DNA of 64,000 bases from Lingula anatina. Its lineage: Eukaryota; Brachiopoda; Lingulata; Lingulida; Lingulidae. The stretch covers positions 62,001 to 126,000 of the forward strand of contig NW_019775453.1 of the NCBI RefSeq assembly GCF_001039355.2, read 5' to 3'. Made by a program: the position numbers and the translations under genes. Below, one piece after another: positions 50,917 through 63,300 of this stretch. The notes beneath the pieces were generated by a model. It ran no database searches and had not been told where the DNA came from. It saw only the letters and a program-made list of their open reading frames with translations. The stretch's first letter is position 1, and the number at the start of each line of letters is the position of its first letter.

Positions 50917-53900
50917 ATGGTAATGGCAGATCGACAAAGTGAAGAATTGAGAAACGGCAGGCGATCAAGAGGTCCAAGCCCGAATGGCAATTTCAATGAT
51001 GACGACAGCAGCGCCGCTGAGGATTCAGATCAAGGTGCTTTAAATTTCGCGGTTAATGTTTTTTCGCGTTTGGCGCAAATGTGATATTCTACCCTTTCTT
51101 GATTGAACATAATTTTTACGTGTCATAAGAGGTCATCACAGTTAAACTGTTTTGTTTTTCAGATAATGGCATGCGAATTGGAGAAGAGTTTCAAGCTAAT
51201 ATAGTACAATACAACCCAGGTAATTTAACTTATAGCAGCCCCTAGCGGCCAGTTTGGAATTTAGATTATTTTGCAAATTTGCAAGAGCGATTAGTAATAA
51301 TTACAATGTTCAGCCTATTTAAGGTACAAACATTTTGATATGTTAATTGAAATTTACATCCTTAATTGGTCTTTGATTCATTTTCTGATTAACATCAGGT
51401 GTTAAATATTTATGTTTGATTTTTTTGTGAATTAGAGTATTAATTAGGATTGGTTAAATTAAAAAGAAAGGGAAAGTATCTGAATTTATCAAGTCATTTT
51501 AAAATAGATTTTTATGTGAAATTAAAATTGAAAATAAAATTTGCCTAAAGATTATTAATATTTATATTGAAGTATTTAGAAAAATCTCATCTTTGGTAAC
51601 TGCCACCATTGGTGCCTGTTATGTTGTTTACTGCTTCATCGTACTAAGCCTCAGTGCAACCATAGTAAGCAGTAGTCAAGAAGAGAGTTCCATTTATTTA
51701 TATTAAACATAACATGTAATATGTCATGAAATTAATTGTATGATGTAACTAGCTACTATATTGTTACAGACAAAGCTGTTCCTCAAAAAAAGAAAAAAAA
51801 AAAAGAAATGGGAGAAAAAAATGAATGTCAACTCAAATCATACCATCCTTTTCGCTTTAATGTGACTTGGACTAACTTGACCTTGGTGTGGTCACCAATG
51901 AATGTTTGTTTTCAAGGTCATATAAAATCAGTGCTATTTTCTGTGCGTATAGTGCACTCTTATCACTGCAGTTAAAGTTACACTGATGCTATAGCTCTTA
52001 TATGTCCATTGCAAAATTGTTTTTGGTAAGAATCCCGCCCCGCGTCCGTCCCCCCCCCCCCCAGCAGATATTTTTTGTCAATTTAGGATTAACCAACAAG
52101 TCTAGGCAACTAAAATCTTGTTAATTTTACTCATTTATATCTTTTTATACTGTTTATTATTTTTGACAGCAGTTCAAACCTTTTTCTTTTTTAAAAACTT
52201 ATATTAAATTTATTGATTTTACTGCACAAAAAAGAGAAACCATATAGGTTTTTTATTTCTTTTTATAATTTTAGTATTTTCTATGTTTCAGATGCTTACA
52301 AACAAGAAAGTCGCCCAGAAGGCGCCATGCTGGTTTGGTCCCCAAATCAAGATGTTCTGGATAGCAAAGGTAATCCAGTTATGAAGTAAAACATCATTGG
52401 AGTCAGGCATGTATTTCACCCATTTTCATAGCTTAGTTGAGGCAGATAAGGCATTTCCACATTTCCACAATTTTCATCAGGTTTATATTTCTGACAGTGT
52501 TAATGGTAGATGGTCTGCATAAAGCAGGGCGTGATATTTCCTGGTTGCCTTTCAGCTTTTGGTTACAAATCTTCCATCTGGTCACATAACACAATGTAAT
52601 TTAACAACCTGGTGAATCACACGGATGCCAAAAGTTTTCATGGTTTAATGTTGAATTTACTGGGAAAGTTGATCATAATTACCAACATATTTTTGAACCA
52701 ATAATAAACCTGCATAAATGATTTTTTTTCAGTTGATGAGTATATCCATATTGCTAAGGAAAAGCATGGATACAATACAGAGCAAGTAGGTGGCTGTTAT
52801 TGATTTTTAACTTAAATTTTGTGTATTAGATGATTGCAAATATAATTGATAACCAAGATATTTTCATTTGGTAAGTGCTGTTGGGTGAACTAGATCATAT
52901 TTTCAATTAAAAATTATAATATTTTCCATATTTTGTTATAAAATAGAAATTATGACAGTTTCAACCACATGTTGCCAATAGTGTAAATAATCATTATGTT
53001 TGCAGTTATTTAAATTTTATTAGTTGTAAAACATTATAAACATTTGTCTTCTAGGCTCTTGGTATGTTGTTCTGGCATAAACACGTGGTTGACAAGGCTC
53101 TTGCTGACTTAGCCAACTTCACACCCTTCCCTGATGAGTGGACAGTGGAAGATAAAGTGCTGTTTGAACAAGCATTTAGCTTCCATGGGAAGAGCTTTCA
53201 CAGAATAAGACAAATGGTAAATCTTTTCTGCAATATTTTGATTCTTTTGTATTGTAAAAAAATACTATTCTTTATAATACTAATTCTCACTAATACTAAT
53301 TCTTATTTGTACTATTATTTTTAAACCTAAATGAAATTGTTAATAAAATAAATTTTCAACCCAGGTGACATGATGGTTTTTAAAGATAATTTCTGTCTTT
53401 CCAGTTGCCTGATAAATCTATTGCCAGTTTGGTGAAGTACTATTATTCTTGGAAGAAAACCAGATCACGCACTAGTCTGATGGACAGACAAGCCCGTAAA
53501 CTAGCCAACCATAGAGATGACAGGTACATTATGCATTCTTATCTTTTTACTTTATTGCAATGATAACTTTGAGAAGTCATTTTAATATTCATTATTGGTT
53601 AATTATATTCAGTTTTTAAGATTTGACTTTGTACGAAATGAATAAGCATTATATATATATATATACTGCATACATATTAAATTGAAGACCACCCTAAATG
53701 TCATTTTATGTTGTGAGATTTGACTTTTGTTTTGTTAAATGAATGGTTATATTATTACTTTCTTTAGTGATGAGGATCTAGGCAGCAGCAGTGATAGTGA
53801 TTTTGAAAAGAATAAAGAAAATGGGGTGAGTATAAGTTTAAGGTGGAGTATATTTGGTCAAATAAATTGAGATGATACATGCAATTCTTTGACATATATA

Positions 53901-55802
53901 TCTCTTTAAATCCTTATTTTTTTAATTGAAAAAAACAAGGTCATATAGAATCTAAATGTTCACATAACATCAATGTTTATGTGTATTGCTTTTTCATTTA
54001 TTTATTTTTGATATTTTAGAAGACTACAGTCTCTGCTGATGGCAAAACAATTTGTACCAACTGTGAAATAACCTGCACACAATTACATTCCACACCTAAA
54101 GGAAATCTGTGCAGCTCCTGCTATCAATACTGGAGGTTAGTATGGTCACCTGGGGTTTCTTCAAAGCAGTCTTAAGATTCTACAGTTATAAAGTATCAAT
54201 TATAACTTATGAATTATTATAACCATATTATTTTTTATTACACATGGTCAAAATCCCCAAGTTTATTTTGAACTATTTATTTTTTAAATTTTATTGTTAT
54301 TTCTTTATGTTTTTATTAGGAGAACAGGAGTGATGCGCACTGCTATGGGTAAGCGTGACCTCCAAAGTCGTCACCATCCATACAAGAACAAAAGAAAGCC
54401 ACCTAGAGGCATGTACCTGGAGCAAGATGACCTTATTGCCTTGGCCACTGGACCAGCAGGACAAGGAGATGCCCTGCTGAAGAATTTGGAAGCTGAACTT
54501 GTTAGTCTGAAGCGACAGGTTAGTATGGGCATAGTACAGATAAATGTTGGATAAATTTTAGGTGTTGTTATTACATCTCAAGAAAATGAGTGGTTATTGT
54601 TCACCTGAACACTCATATTAATTGACTTTTTGCTGTTTCACAAAGATTTATTATGTTGTTTATGATTTTTTTAGGTGCAGAATAATAAACAGATGTTGAG
54701 CCTACAAAAACACAAGACCATAGGTGGAATTGATGACCTGCGAATACCAGAGGGGAATCAGCGGATTAATGCCAGATGGACAAATGAAGAATTACTGTTG
54801 GCTGTTCAAGGTATATATTTTATACTCGGTCACTTTTGATTGCAGATTCTAAATTCTGTTTCATCAAGAAAGATTATGTTTCAAACTTTTCCAAATGTTC
54901 TAGTCTTCATTTTGACATTTATTTTCAGGAGTAAGAAAATATGGCAAGAATTTCAGAGCAATAGCAGAGACCATTGGCAACAAAACTGAAGCACATGTAC
55001 GTACATTTTTCATCAATTTCCGAAGAAGATACAACTTGGATGAGGTGTTGGCAGAGTACGAGAAGGAGCATGGATCTGATGGAACAAAATATGAGGAAGA
55101 TCTGAATGGTGTTGAAGAAAAGGTATGAAAATTTGAAGATTGCAAATTAAAAAAAACACTGAATTTTGAAAGTGTGAAATCCTGAAGTAAAAGGGACTCA
55201 ACAAAGCAAATCTGATTACCTCCCCCCAAAAAATTTTTACTTCCTTTCATTTACACATCATTGTCAGTCTTTCTCAAGTCTCACAAAAGAGCCATAAGGT
55301 TTCTGTTTAATTTTGATTTTGCAGTGATAGGTGCAGATAAATTATTCAACATTCCTTTCAGATGGAGTTGGAAGATGACAAGCAAACTGCTCCAAGTGTA
55401 GGTCCAAATGTTGGTGCTCCTCCACCATTGCTGAAGCAGGGTCAGAGCCCAGTAAAATCCACCTACTTGCAACAACCAGCCAGGTATTTACTTTTCTAAA
55501 TTTTAATTTAAAAAGGAAGTTCTGTAGTAAACAATTATTTGTGAGTATTAAATTTGTCAAGTTCAAATGTCATTCATGCATATCATTCAAATGTTATCCT
55601 AGTTAAATGCTTGAAGTAGATTTCATTTTGTGAAGTATTGTGACCTGGGTTGAATACCTATATCAAAATTGATGTCAACTTTTTATTTTACAGATCAAAT
55701 AACCGCCCAATTCTGCAGCAACCACCACCACTCATCCGCCCATCAAACACTACACCAGTGCCTCCAAAGCCACCCAAGCTTACTAGTGTGGACAAAGACT
55801 GA
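50917..55802 (+). CDS. RCOR: REST corepressor (CoREST/RCOR), ELM2-SANT-SANT protein
   Basis: Scaffold of the LSD1-HDAC1/2 corepressor complex in the nucleus. Thirteen exons sum to 1,521 nt (506 aa) in phase: 50917-51034, 51163-51219, 52292-52369, 52733-52785, 53055-53216, 53405-53523, 53768-53825, 54020-54135, 54320-54518, 54675-54810, 54929-55122, 55362-55483, 55694-55802. Order: disordered N-term; ELM2 ([50 protein letters not shown]); SANT1 ([40 protein letters not shown]); a Cys4 finger; LSD1-binding linker ([19 protein letters not shown], coiled coil [11 protein letters not shown]); SANT2 ([35 protein letters not shown]); Pro-rich tail. The match to vertebrate RCOR is very strong outside the finger exon. 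The start is ATG 50917, with a second ATG two codons on. Confidence 0.95.
54020..54135 (+). other. RCOR: GATA-like Cys4 zinc finger in CoREST
   Basis: This exon encodes CTNC, 15 residues, CSSC, followed by YQYWRRTGVMR from the next exon. The layout (CxNC, a Gly before LCxxC, then an aromatic/basic tail) resembles GATA-type fingers such as those in MTA corepressors. It lies between SANT1 and the LSD1-binding linker. I do not recall it in vertebrate RCOR1-3. Confidence 0.7.
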
Positions 55803-57368
55803 ACCCTGACTTTGACTTCTGCTTTAGTAGTGGGAAAATCAAGCTACAACCAATAAAGTCATGACATTAAGTATTAATTGCAGTCCATGAAAACATAATA
55901 AATTGAGGACTTAAAAGTTTCCACTATAGTGTGGCAGATGGCGTGCTTTGCTTTGCAATACAGTGCTCCATCAGTTCAGAACTGATTCTAGTTTCTGGGG
56001 CTAGGGCTTGTGGTATCATGGATGTCTGCATTCCTGGTGTTCTGTGTCAGAAAAATGGAGGGGAATTAGTGGTCACTTTTACCTGTCTGGCTGTTAATAC
56101 CTTTATGAACTGGCTACAATTTTCCATGCCTTGACATCTCATACTAGTAGTCAGTGTCTGATTTATGTAGCTTTACCCTGTTGAGACCTCTTTGGAATGC
56201 AGATGCTGATACATGAATCGTTCAATGACAAAAAAAAAGGATTGAGATATGTCTGGCCTACAATGATGGCAAACTGACTAAAGTAAGTTAGAAGTTTCAT
56301 CAAAGATGCTGTCATATTTGTGCACAGTTTAATGTAAATCAGTTTTTTGTATTGATATTTTGGTGTATGTAATTTTGTATTTATTATTATGATAAATAGT
56401 ATCTAAGTTAATGTAATTTCTTAATTTGTAGTGTAAATACAAAAATATGGTGAACTGGGTGCAATTAAAACTCAAGTAATTTGCTCTTTAGTTTATGCTC
56501 CTTCAAGAGAGTCATGTGAGATGTGCTTGTCATGTTAACCATTCAATATTTACCACCCACCATTTGATTTTAACAACAATGCTGGGAAGCTACTCAGAAA
56601 ATTGTTTAAAGTGCAATGTTGACTTAGATAGTTGTCTTACCCTGTAAAGAGTGCCTAAATGTGTAGATGGTTGTGAAAAGGATAAAATAAACTGTTTATA
56701 TATCTGCTTTTGACACTTGTTTTCTTTTAACGTAGATTTAAATATTTTGTCATTTATTTAATTCTTGAAAGAGGAAAAGGAATTATGAATTGGAGATGTC
56801 AAGTTCATATTACTGATATAATCATGGTACACCTAAATAATTACACTGAAATTAGTCAGTGCTTTATTGCATTTAAAGTCCATATTTGGTGTTGTATAAT
56901 TCTAAAAAGTATGTATGTAACCAAAACCAGTAAGCATCTTCTCCAAAAGTTAAAAAAATGTGACATTCGAACTCTCAGTTCAGCCTTTCAGCACTAATAC
57001 ATGTAATATGATCAACTGACTCCCACAAAACTGCGGGAATTCGTCTTCTTCTTTTTTTTTTAATTTAATTATTATTTATTTGTTTGTTTGTTTGTCTTGT
57101 GGTCTATCGAACACGTTGTTGGATATGCGTATAAATATTATTGTAGAAAATTTTAAAAAGACGCACCAAGATTTTCTTGTTGCTTTAAAACCCCAGGAGC
57201 TCCTCTTGGGCATCTTACTGCTCACCGGGAGCACCTGCCATCTACCGTGAAGAAGGTCTGCCGGATGACGCCATATTGACAACACGGATAATGTAGACTA
57301 GTAGAATATACATTGTTCTTTTGGAATTTTCACCCGATATTGGAACCTGAGAACAATCACTGCTTACA
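55803..57368. other. CoREST 3' UTR and intergenic stretch
   Basis: AT-rich with no supported ORF. AATAAA at 55851 is an early signal. 56686-56691 is a strong late one, after which G/T-rich sequence follows. The last ~120 bases are presumed promoter/5' UTR of the MANSC gene. Confidence 0.5.
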
Positions 57369-60300
57369 ATGAAGACGCATTGTCTTTTGATAAGTTTGGC
57401 AGTATTATCTGGGGTCCTCACTGTTGAAGTTCCAGAAGACTATGCCAAGTTGTTGAGCTCGAAATTGCTCCAGGAACTTGAGAAACGACTCGACGAAAGG
57501 CACAACCAGGAGCCTAGATGTCAATATGAAACTAGACATAGCACTATTATCAGGACTAATGCTTCTCTTTCAGCAGGAGCAGAATTTCTAAAGGCCCCTG
57601 ATGATGTAGAATCTCAGAGAGATTGTTTACAAGAATGCTGTTACAGAGAAAAATGCAGTGTAGCAGTCTATCAGACGGTGTGTGTTCCTTTATAAATAAT
57701 AATAATATTAGTACTGAATTTAGTCCTTAGATATTTGTCGTTTTACAGTTATCCTCCTTTGGCCATGATGTTCCTAAGCTTCTGCATATGACTTCTTGTG
57801 TTGTCAGGACATCAGCCAAATGTTATTGCTGCTAGTTTTAACTGAACCTATTTTTTAACTTACAGAAGGACAGTAGCTGTTATTTATTTAACTGTCGGAA
57901 GAAAGGGATATGTCAATTTACTTCTTCTTCTAAGTACAATACAATGATCTTAGAGGATCGATTAATTACAAGTGATGAAGATGCAAATGAAAACAAGTTT
58001 ATAGAAGAGGAAGATGCCCAACCCAGCACTACAACAAGTAGTACCACTGCCAAGGCAACTACCCCTACAACAACTACTGCTGCTCCAACTACAGCTAGCA
58101 CGACTACTACTACTACAACTACAACCACTACAGCTACTACTACAACTGAAAGAACAACAGTAACTGAGAAGCACACTACTAAACCTAAAGAAAAAACAAA
58201 AGGTAAGTTATAAATAAATCTTATAAACCTTTATGGACATATTTGAACATTGAACTGCCAGTGGAAAGTGAGATCTGGGCTGTGATAAAATATGGGTATA
58301 ACTGTTATATGAAGCAGGATTGCCAAGGTGAAAAAAAGCATAGTTTTCTTGTGTTCTTAGTCAAACAATAATTACAGAGAAAAATGAACAGTAAGGTCAA
58401 ATGTTTTTGTACTCCCTAACGTCTTTCCAGTTAATATTTTAGCCTGTCAATTTCCATCAGTTTATACCAGTAGAGTTAAGATAAGGTGGAAATGCATATT
58501 TCCTGGTCTTTTTACTTGGATTATGAAGAGATGAAAAATAAGGATGTATACTTTAGTATGAGTATACAGTGTAAATAAATTTAAACTTTCGTAAATAATA
58601 TATGCGTATCCCATATAGATGAGTTTGCATAATATGATACCCTTTTAGCCAAGAACTCTGAAAAATGAAGTTATATAATACTGGTTGTTATAGTATTATC
58701 AAATAGTGTTAATGAGCTTTATTTGCTGTCAGATAAAGTATGGTCATTTTGCTGATGATATCTTATCAGCAGTTTGGGAAGAAAATGTTATTTTGAATTT
58801 CATGATTTTCTTTTTTACCTGGGCTAATATCAGAAAAAATTTCAATGGCTAAAAGGGCTGTGCACGAATACTACAGCGGGTTGTAGATAATTTTCTTACA
58901 ATCAAAACAAACAATGACGTAGTTAAATTTTATCTCTAATAATGTTAAGTGACACCAATTTTCAAAGAACCTTTACTAACAAGACCACATGCCACCAGTT
59001 TCAAAGATCTTATCACACATCTGTCAGACCTGATTGTTCATCAAAACTACACCAATTTTGGTCCATTTATCAGGAGTGGTAACAGAGTTTATATCCTCTG
59101 AACCTATTGCTATCTATACCCAATTAGGTTTATATAATTCCAGGCACCTCAATGGATAAAAATGACTCCCTTGGACAATGCCAGCTCAACCTGTTATCCA
59201 TATTTTGATCCACATAATCCTGTAGTATATGCTAGTAATAAGTCACCCAATAATATCAGCTGAATAAGGAGAAATCTTTTGCACTTCAAAGCAGGCCACA
59301 AGTGCCCTATGTTTCCTCAAGAGACAAAATATGATGGAAGAAAAACACTTGATTGGCCATATCATACATATACAAAGTCAGAAAATGTGGATAGTTCTTT
59401 GTTGTTTAGATTTACTGTTTTATAAAAGCAACTCAATAAGCCACATTCCATAAGCAAGGGCTAACATTGTTGGTATATGCAAGATTAATACAGTCATCAA
59501 GATATTGATTATTTCATTGTTGTGAGAATTTGAGTGACGTAGAAAGTTAATGTTTGCTCTGGGATAACATTTGCCCTTTGTTGCTTCCTAGTTTTTGTAT
59601 GCTAGGTTGTAACATAATTTTGTGCCACTTTGTGTAATTTGATCTATTTACTGGGTATTTTACATGAACAGTCGACTCTTTTTTTGCTATAAGATATATT
59701 TCTGAAGAATATTTCATTCCTTTTTTATGTACAGACACAGATGTGTCTGTACATATAGCCATCATCTGCGTCTGTCGTCGCCGTCGTCGCCGTGCACTTT
59801 TACCGATAACACGANTAAATAATAATAATGTTAGTACTGAATTAAGTCCTTAGATATTTGTCGTTTTACAGTTATCCTCCTTTGGCCATGATGTTCCTTA
59901 GCTTCTGCATATGACTTCTTATGCTGTCAGGACATCAGCCAAATGTTATTGCTGCTAGTTTTAATTGAACCTATTTTTTAACTTACAGAAGGACAGTAGC
60001 TGTTATTTATTTAACTGTCGGAAGAAAGGGATATGTCAATTTACTTCTTCTTCTAAGTACAATACAATGATCTTAGAGGATCGATTAATTACAAGTAATG
60101 AAGATGCAAGTGAAAACAAGTTTGTAGAAGAGGAAAATGCCCAACCCAGCACTACAACAAGTAGTACCACTGCCAAGGCAACTACCCCTACAACAACTAC
60201 TGCTGCTCCAACTACAGCTAGCACGACTACTACTACTACAACTACAACCACTACAGCTACTACTACAACTGAAAGAACAACAGTAACTGAGAAGCACACT

Positions 60301-63300
60301 ACTAAACCTAAAGAAAAAACAAAAGGTAGGTTATAAATAAATCTTATAAACCTTTATGGACATATTTGAACATTGAACTGCCAGTGGAAAGTGAGATCTG
60401 GGCTGTGATAAAATATGGGTATAACTGTTATATGAAGCAGGATTGCCAAGGTGAAAAAAAGCATAGTTTTCTTGTGTTCTTAGTCAAACAATAATTACAG
60501 AGAAAAATGAACAGTAAGGTCAAATGTTTTTGTACTCCCTAACGTCTTTCCAGTTAATATTTTAGCCTGTCAATTTCCATCAGTTTATACCAGTAGAGTT
60601 AAGATAAGGTGGAAATGCATATTTCCTGGTCTTTTTACTTGGATTATGAAGAGATGAAAAATAAGGATGTATACTTTAGTATGAGTATACAGTGTAAATA
60701 AATTTAAACTTTCGTAAATAATATATGCGTATCCCATATAGATGATTTTGCATAATATGATACCCTTTTAGCCAAGAACACTGAAAAATGAAGTTATATA
60801 ATACTGGTTGTTATAATATTATCAAATAGTGTTAATGAGCTTTATTTGCTGTCAGATAAAGTATGGTCATTTTGCTGATGATATCTTATCAGCAGTTTGG
60901 GAAGAAAATGTTATTTTGAATTTCATGAGTTTCTTTTTTACCTGCGCTAATATCAGAAAAAATTTCAATGGCTAAAAGGGCTGTGCACGAGTACTACAGC
61001 GGGTTGTAGACAATTTTCTTACAATCAAAACAAACAATGACTTAGTTAAATTTTATCTCTAATAATGTTAAGTGACACCAATTTTCAAAGAACCTTTACT
61101 AACAAGACCACATGCCACCAGTTTCAAAGATCTTATCACACATCTGTCAGACCTGATTGTTCATCAAAACTACGCCAATTTTGATCCATTTATCAGGAGT
61201 GGTAACAGAGTTTATATCCTCTGAACCTATTGCTATCTACTCCCAATTGGTTTTATATGATTCCAGGCACCTCAATGGATAAAAATGACTCCCTTGGACA
61301 ATGCCAGCTCAACCTGTTATCCCTATTTTGATCCACATAATCCTGTAGTATATGCTAGTAATAAGTCACCCAATAATATCAGCTGAATAAGGAGAAATCT
61401 TTTGCACTTCAAAGCAGGCCACAAGTGCCTTATGTTTCCTTGAGAGACAAAATATGATGGAAGAAAAACACTTGATTGGCCATATCATACATTTACAAAG
61501 TCAGAAAATGTGGATAGTTCTTTGTTGTTAAGATTCACTGTTTTATAACAGCAATTCAATAAGCCACATTTCATAAGCAAGGGCTAACATTGTTGGTATA
61601 TGCAAGATTATATAGTCATCAAGATATTGATTATTTCATTTCTGTATTGGGAAAAGTTGTGAGAATTTGAGTGACGTAGAAAGTTAATGTTTGCTCTGGG
61701 ATAACATTTGCCCTTTGTTGCTTCCTAGTTTTTGTATGCTAGATTGTAACATAATTTTGTGCCACTTTGTGTAATTTGATCTATTTACTGGGCATTTTAC
61801 ATGAACAGTTGACTCTTTTTTTATTTTTATATATATATAAGATATATTTCTGAAGAATATTTCATTCCTTTTTTTTCAAAAAGATTGAAGGATTACAGTA
61901 AACAGCACATCAAAATCAGTAATTAAAGTATAACATTTTATAAACCTTTTTATGTAAACTTTAAAATTGGACAAAAGGGGAGGCTATTTAAGTACATGAA
62001 TATTAATTTCAATTTCTTTGTCATTAATGAGGTATATGAATGTGATATATTTGCTGAATCATAAATACATGGTATGACATTGGCACTAGTTAAGTCCTGC
62101 TGATAAGCTAGAATAGTCAGCAAAACATCAAAAATGCATTTGAAAAAATTAGTCAAGCATACAGTTATTACTTTTGTTCACTGGTAAAACTTTTTGCATG
62201 CCAAAATTTGTTCAGACAGAATTACGTTCTCTATAAAATGATGTATTTTTCAGTACCACTCCTAAACTTGTGCTCTGCTGAAGAAAATATCTGTGAGACA
62301 GCCCATTCCCATTGCAAAGACAACTTCTGTCAGTGTATGGGTGGATATCATGCCAAAAATGGAGTTTGCAGTAAGTTGATTCAAGAGTATTTGATTTTGC
62401 TATGTCAGTGACATGAATTAGCTTTCCATTTTCAATCTCTTAGTGCCCTCTGATAGGCAATGAGAAAAAATATTAACTGGATTATATAATTGAAATATTG
62501 ATTTATATGTCCTTAATTTGGTGCATTGGCTATATAAACTGGAACTTCTGTGTGATTGATTTGACCTGTCTTACACTCCTGGGAGTTTGTATTCATGGAA
62601 CCTTAGTCATTTCACATGGGTAGAAAACCTCTTTGTAAAAATACATCATATAAGACTGCTTGTCTGTCTATAGTTCTTTTTAATATAGAGAGGAAAAAGT
62701 AATTAGCAACTTCTGGGACTTAATTATTTATTGCTGAATGTATGATCAATGCTTAATGGGTCTGAACTTCACATGAGGAATGTGTCTGGGTTAGCATGAT
62801 ATCTGCCTGTTTTCTATGTAATTGTGTTTCAAGCTCAGGAGGGGTGTTGTTAAAATGGCAAACACCTTCAGTATCTTAAATTAGGCATGTCAGTATATAC
62901 TAATTCAAGCAGATAGAGAATTTGAGACAATTTTGATGCAGTATTCCCTTGGGGAATATCAGCCAAAGAATTTCTGTCAAGTATTGCATCTCTCTGTCTG
63001 TACACTGCAAATTATGAATGATAAGTGGAAAGGATGACTCTTGAAATGAGCCTTCCAATAGATTATAACACACTGAAATAACTTGTTTGATCAAAGAGGA
63101 TAGCCTAGGGCAGTTTTATGTATAACTTCCATTATTTTCTGCAAGCATGCTTTTCTCAATTTACAGAAGAATTGTAAGAGTAAATTATATTAGTCATTAT
63201 CATTTTTGTATGTCTTCATGATTTCTTTAAATTATTACTTTAGGGCGTGACTGTGACCCAAATTTCCAATGGGAATGCACCAATGGGAAAGCTTCTTATG

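Noticed and set aside
57913-58176. Minus-strand ORF rich in Val/Ala over the MANSC exon (also at 60036-60299)
   Set aside because: Antisense shadow of the ACN-repeat Thr stretch; low complexity, no start context.
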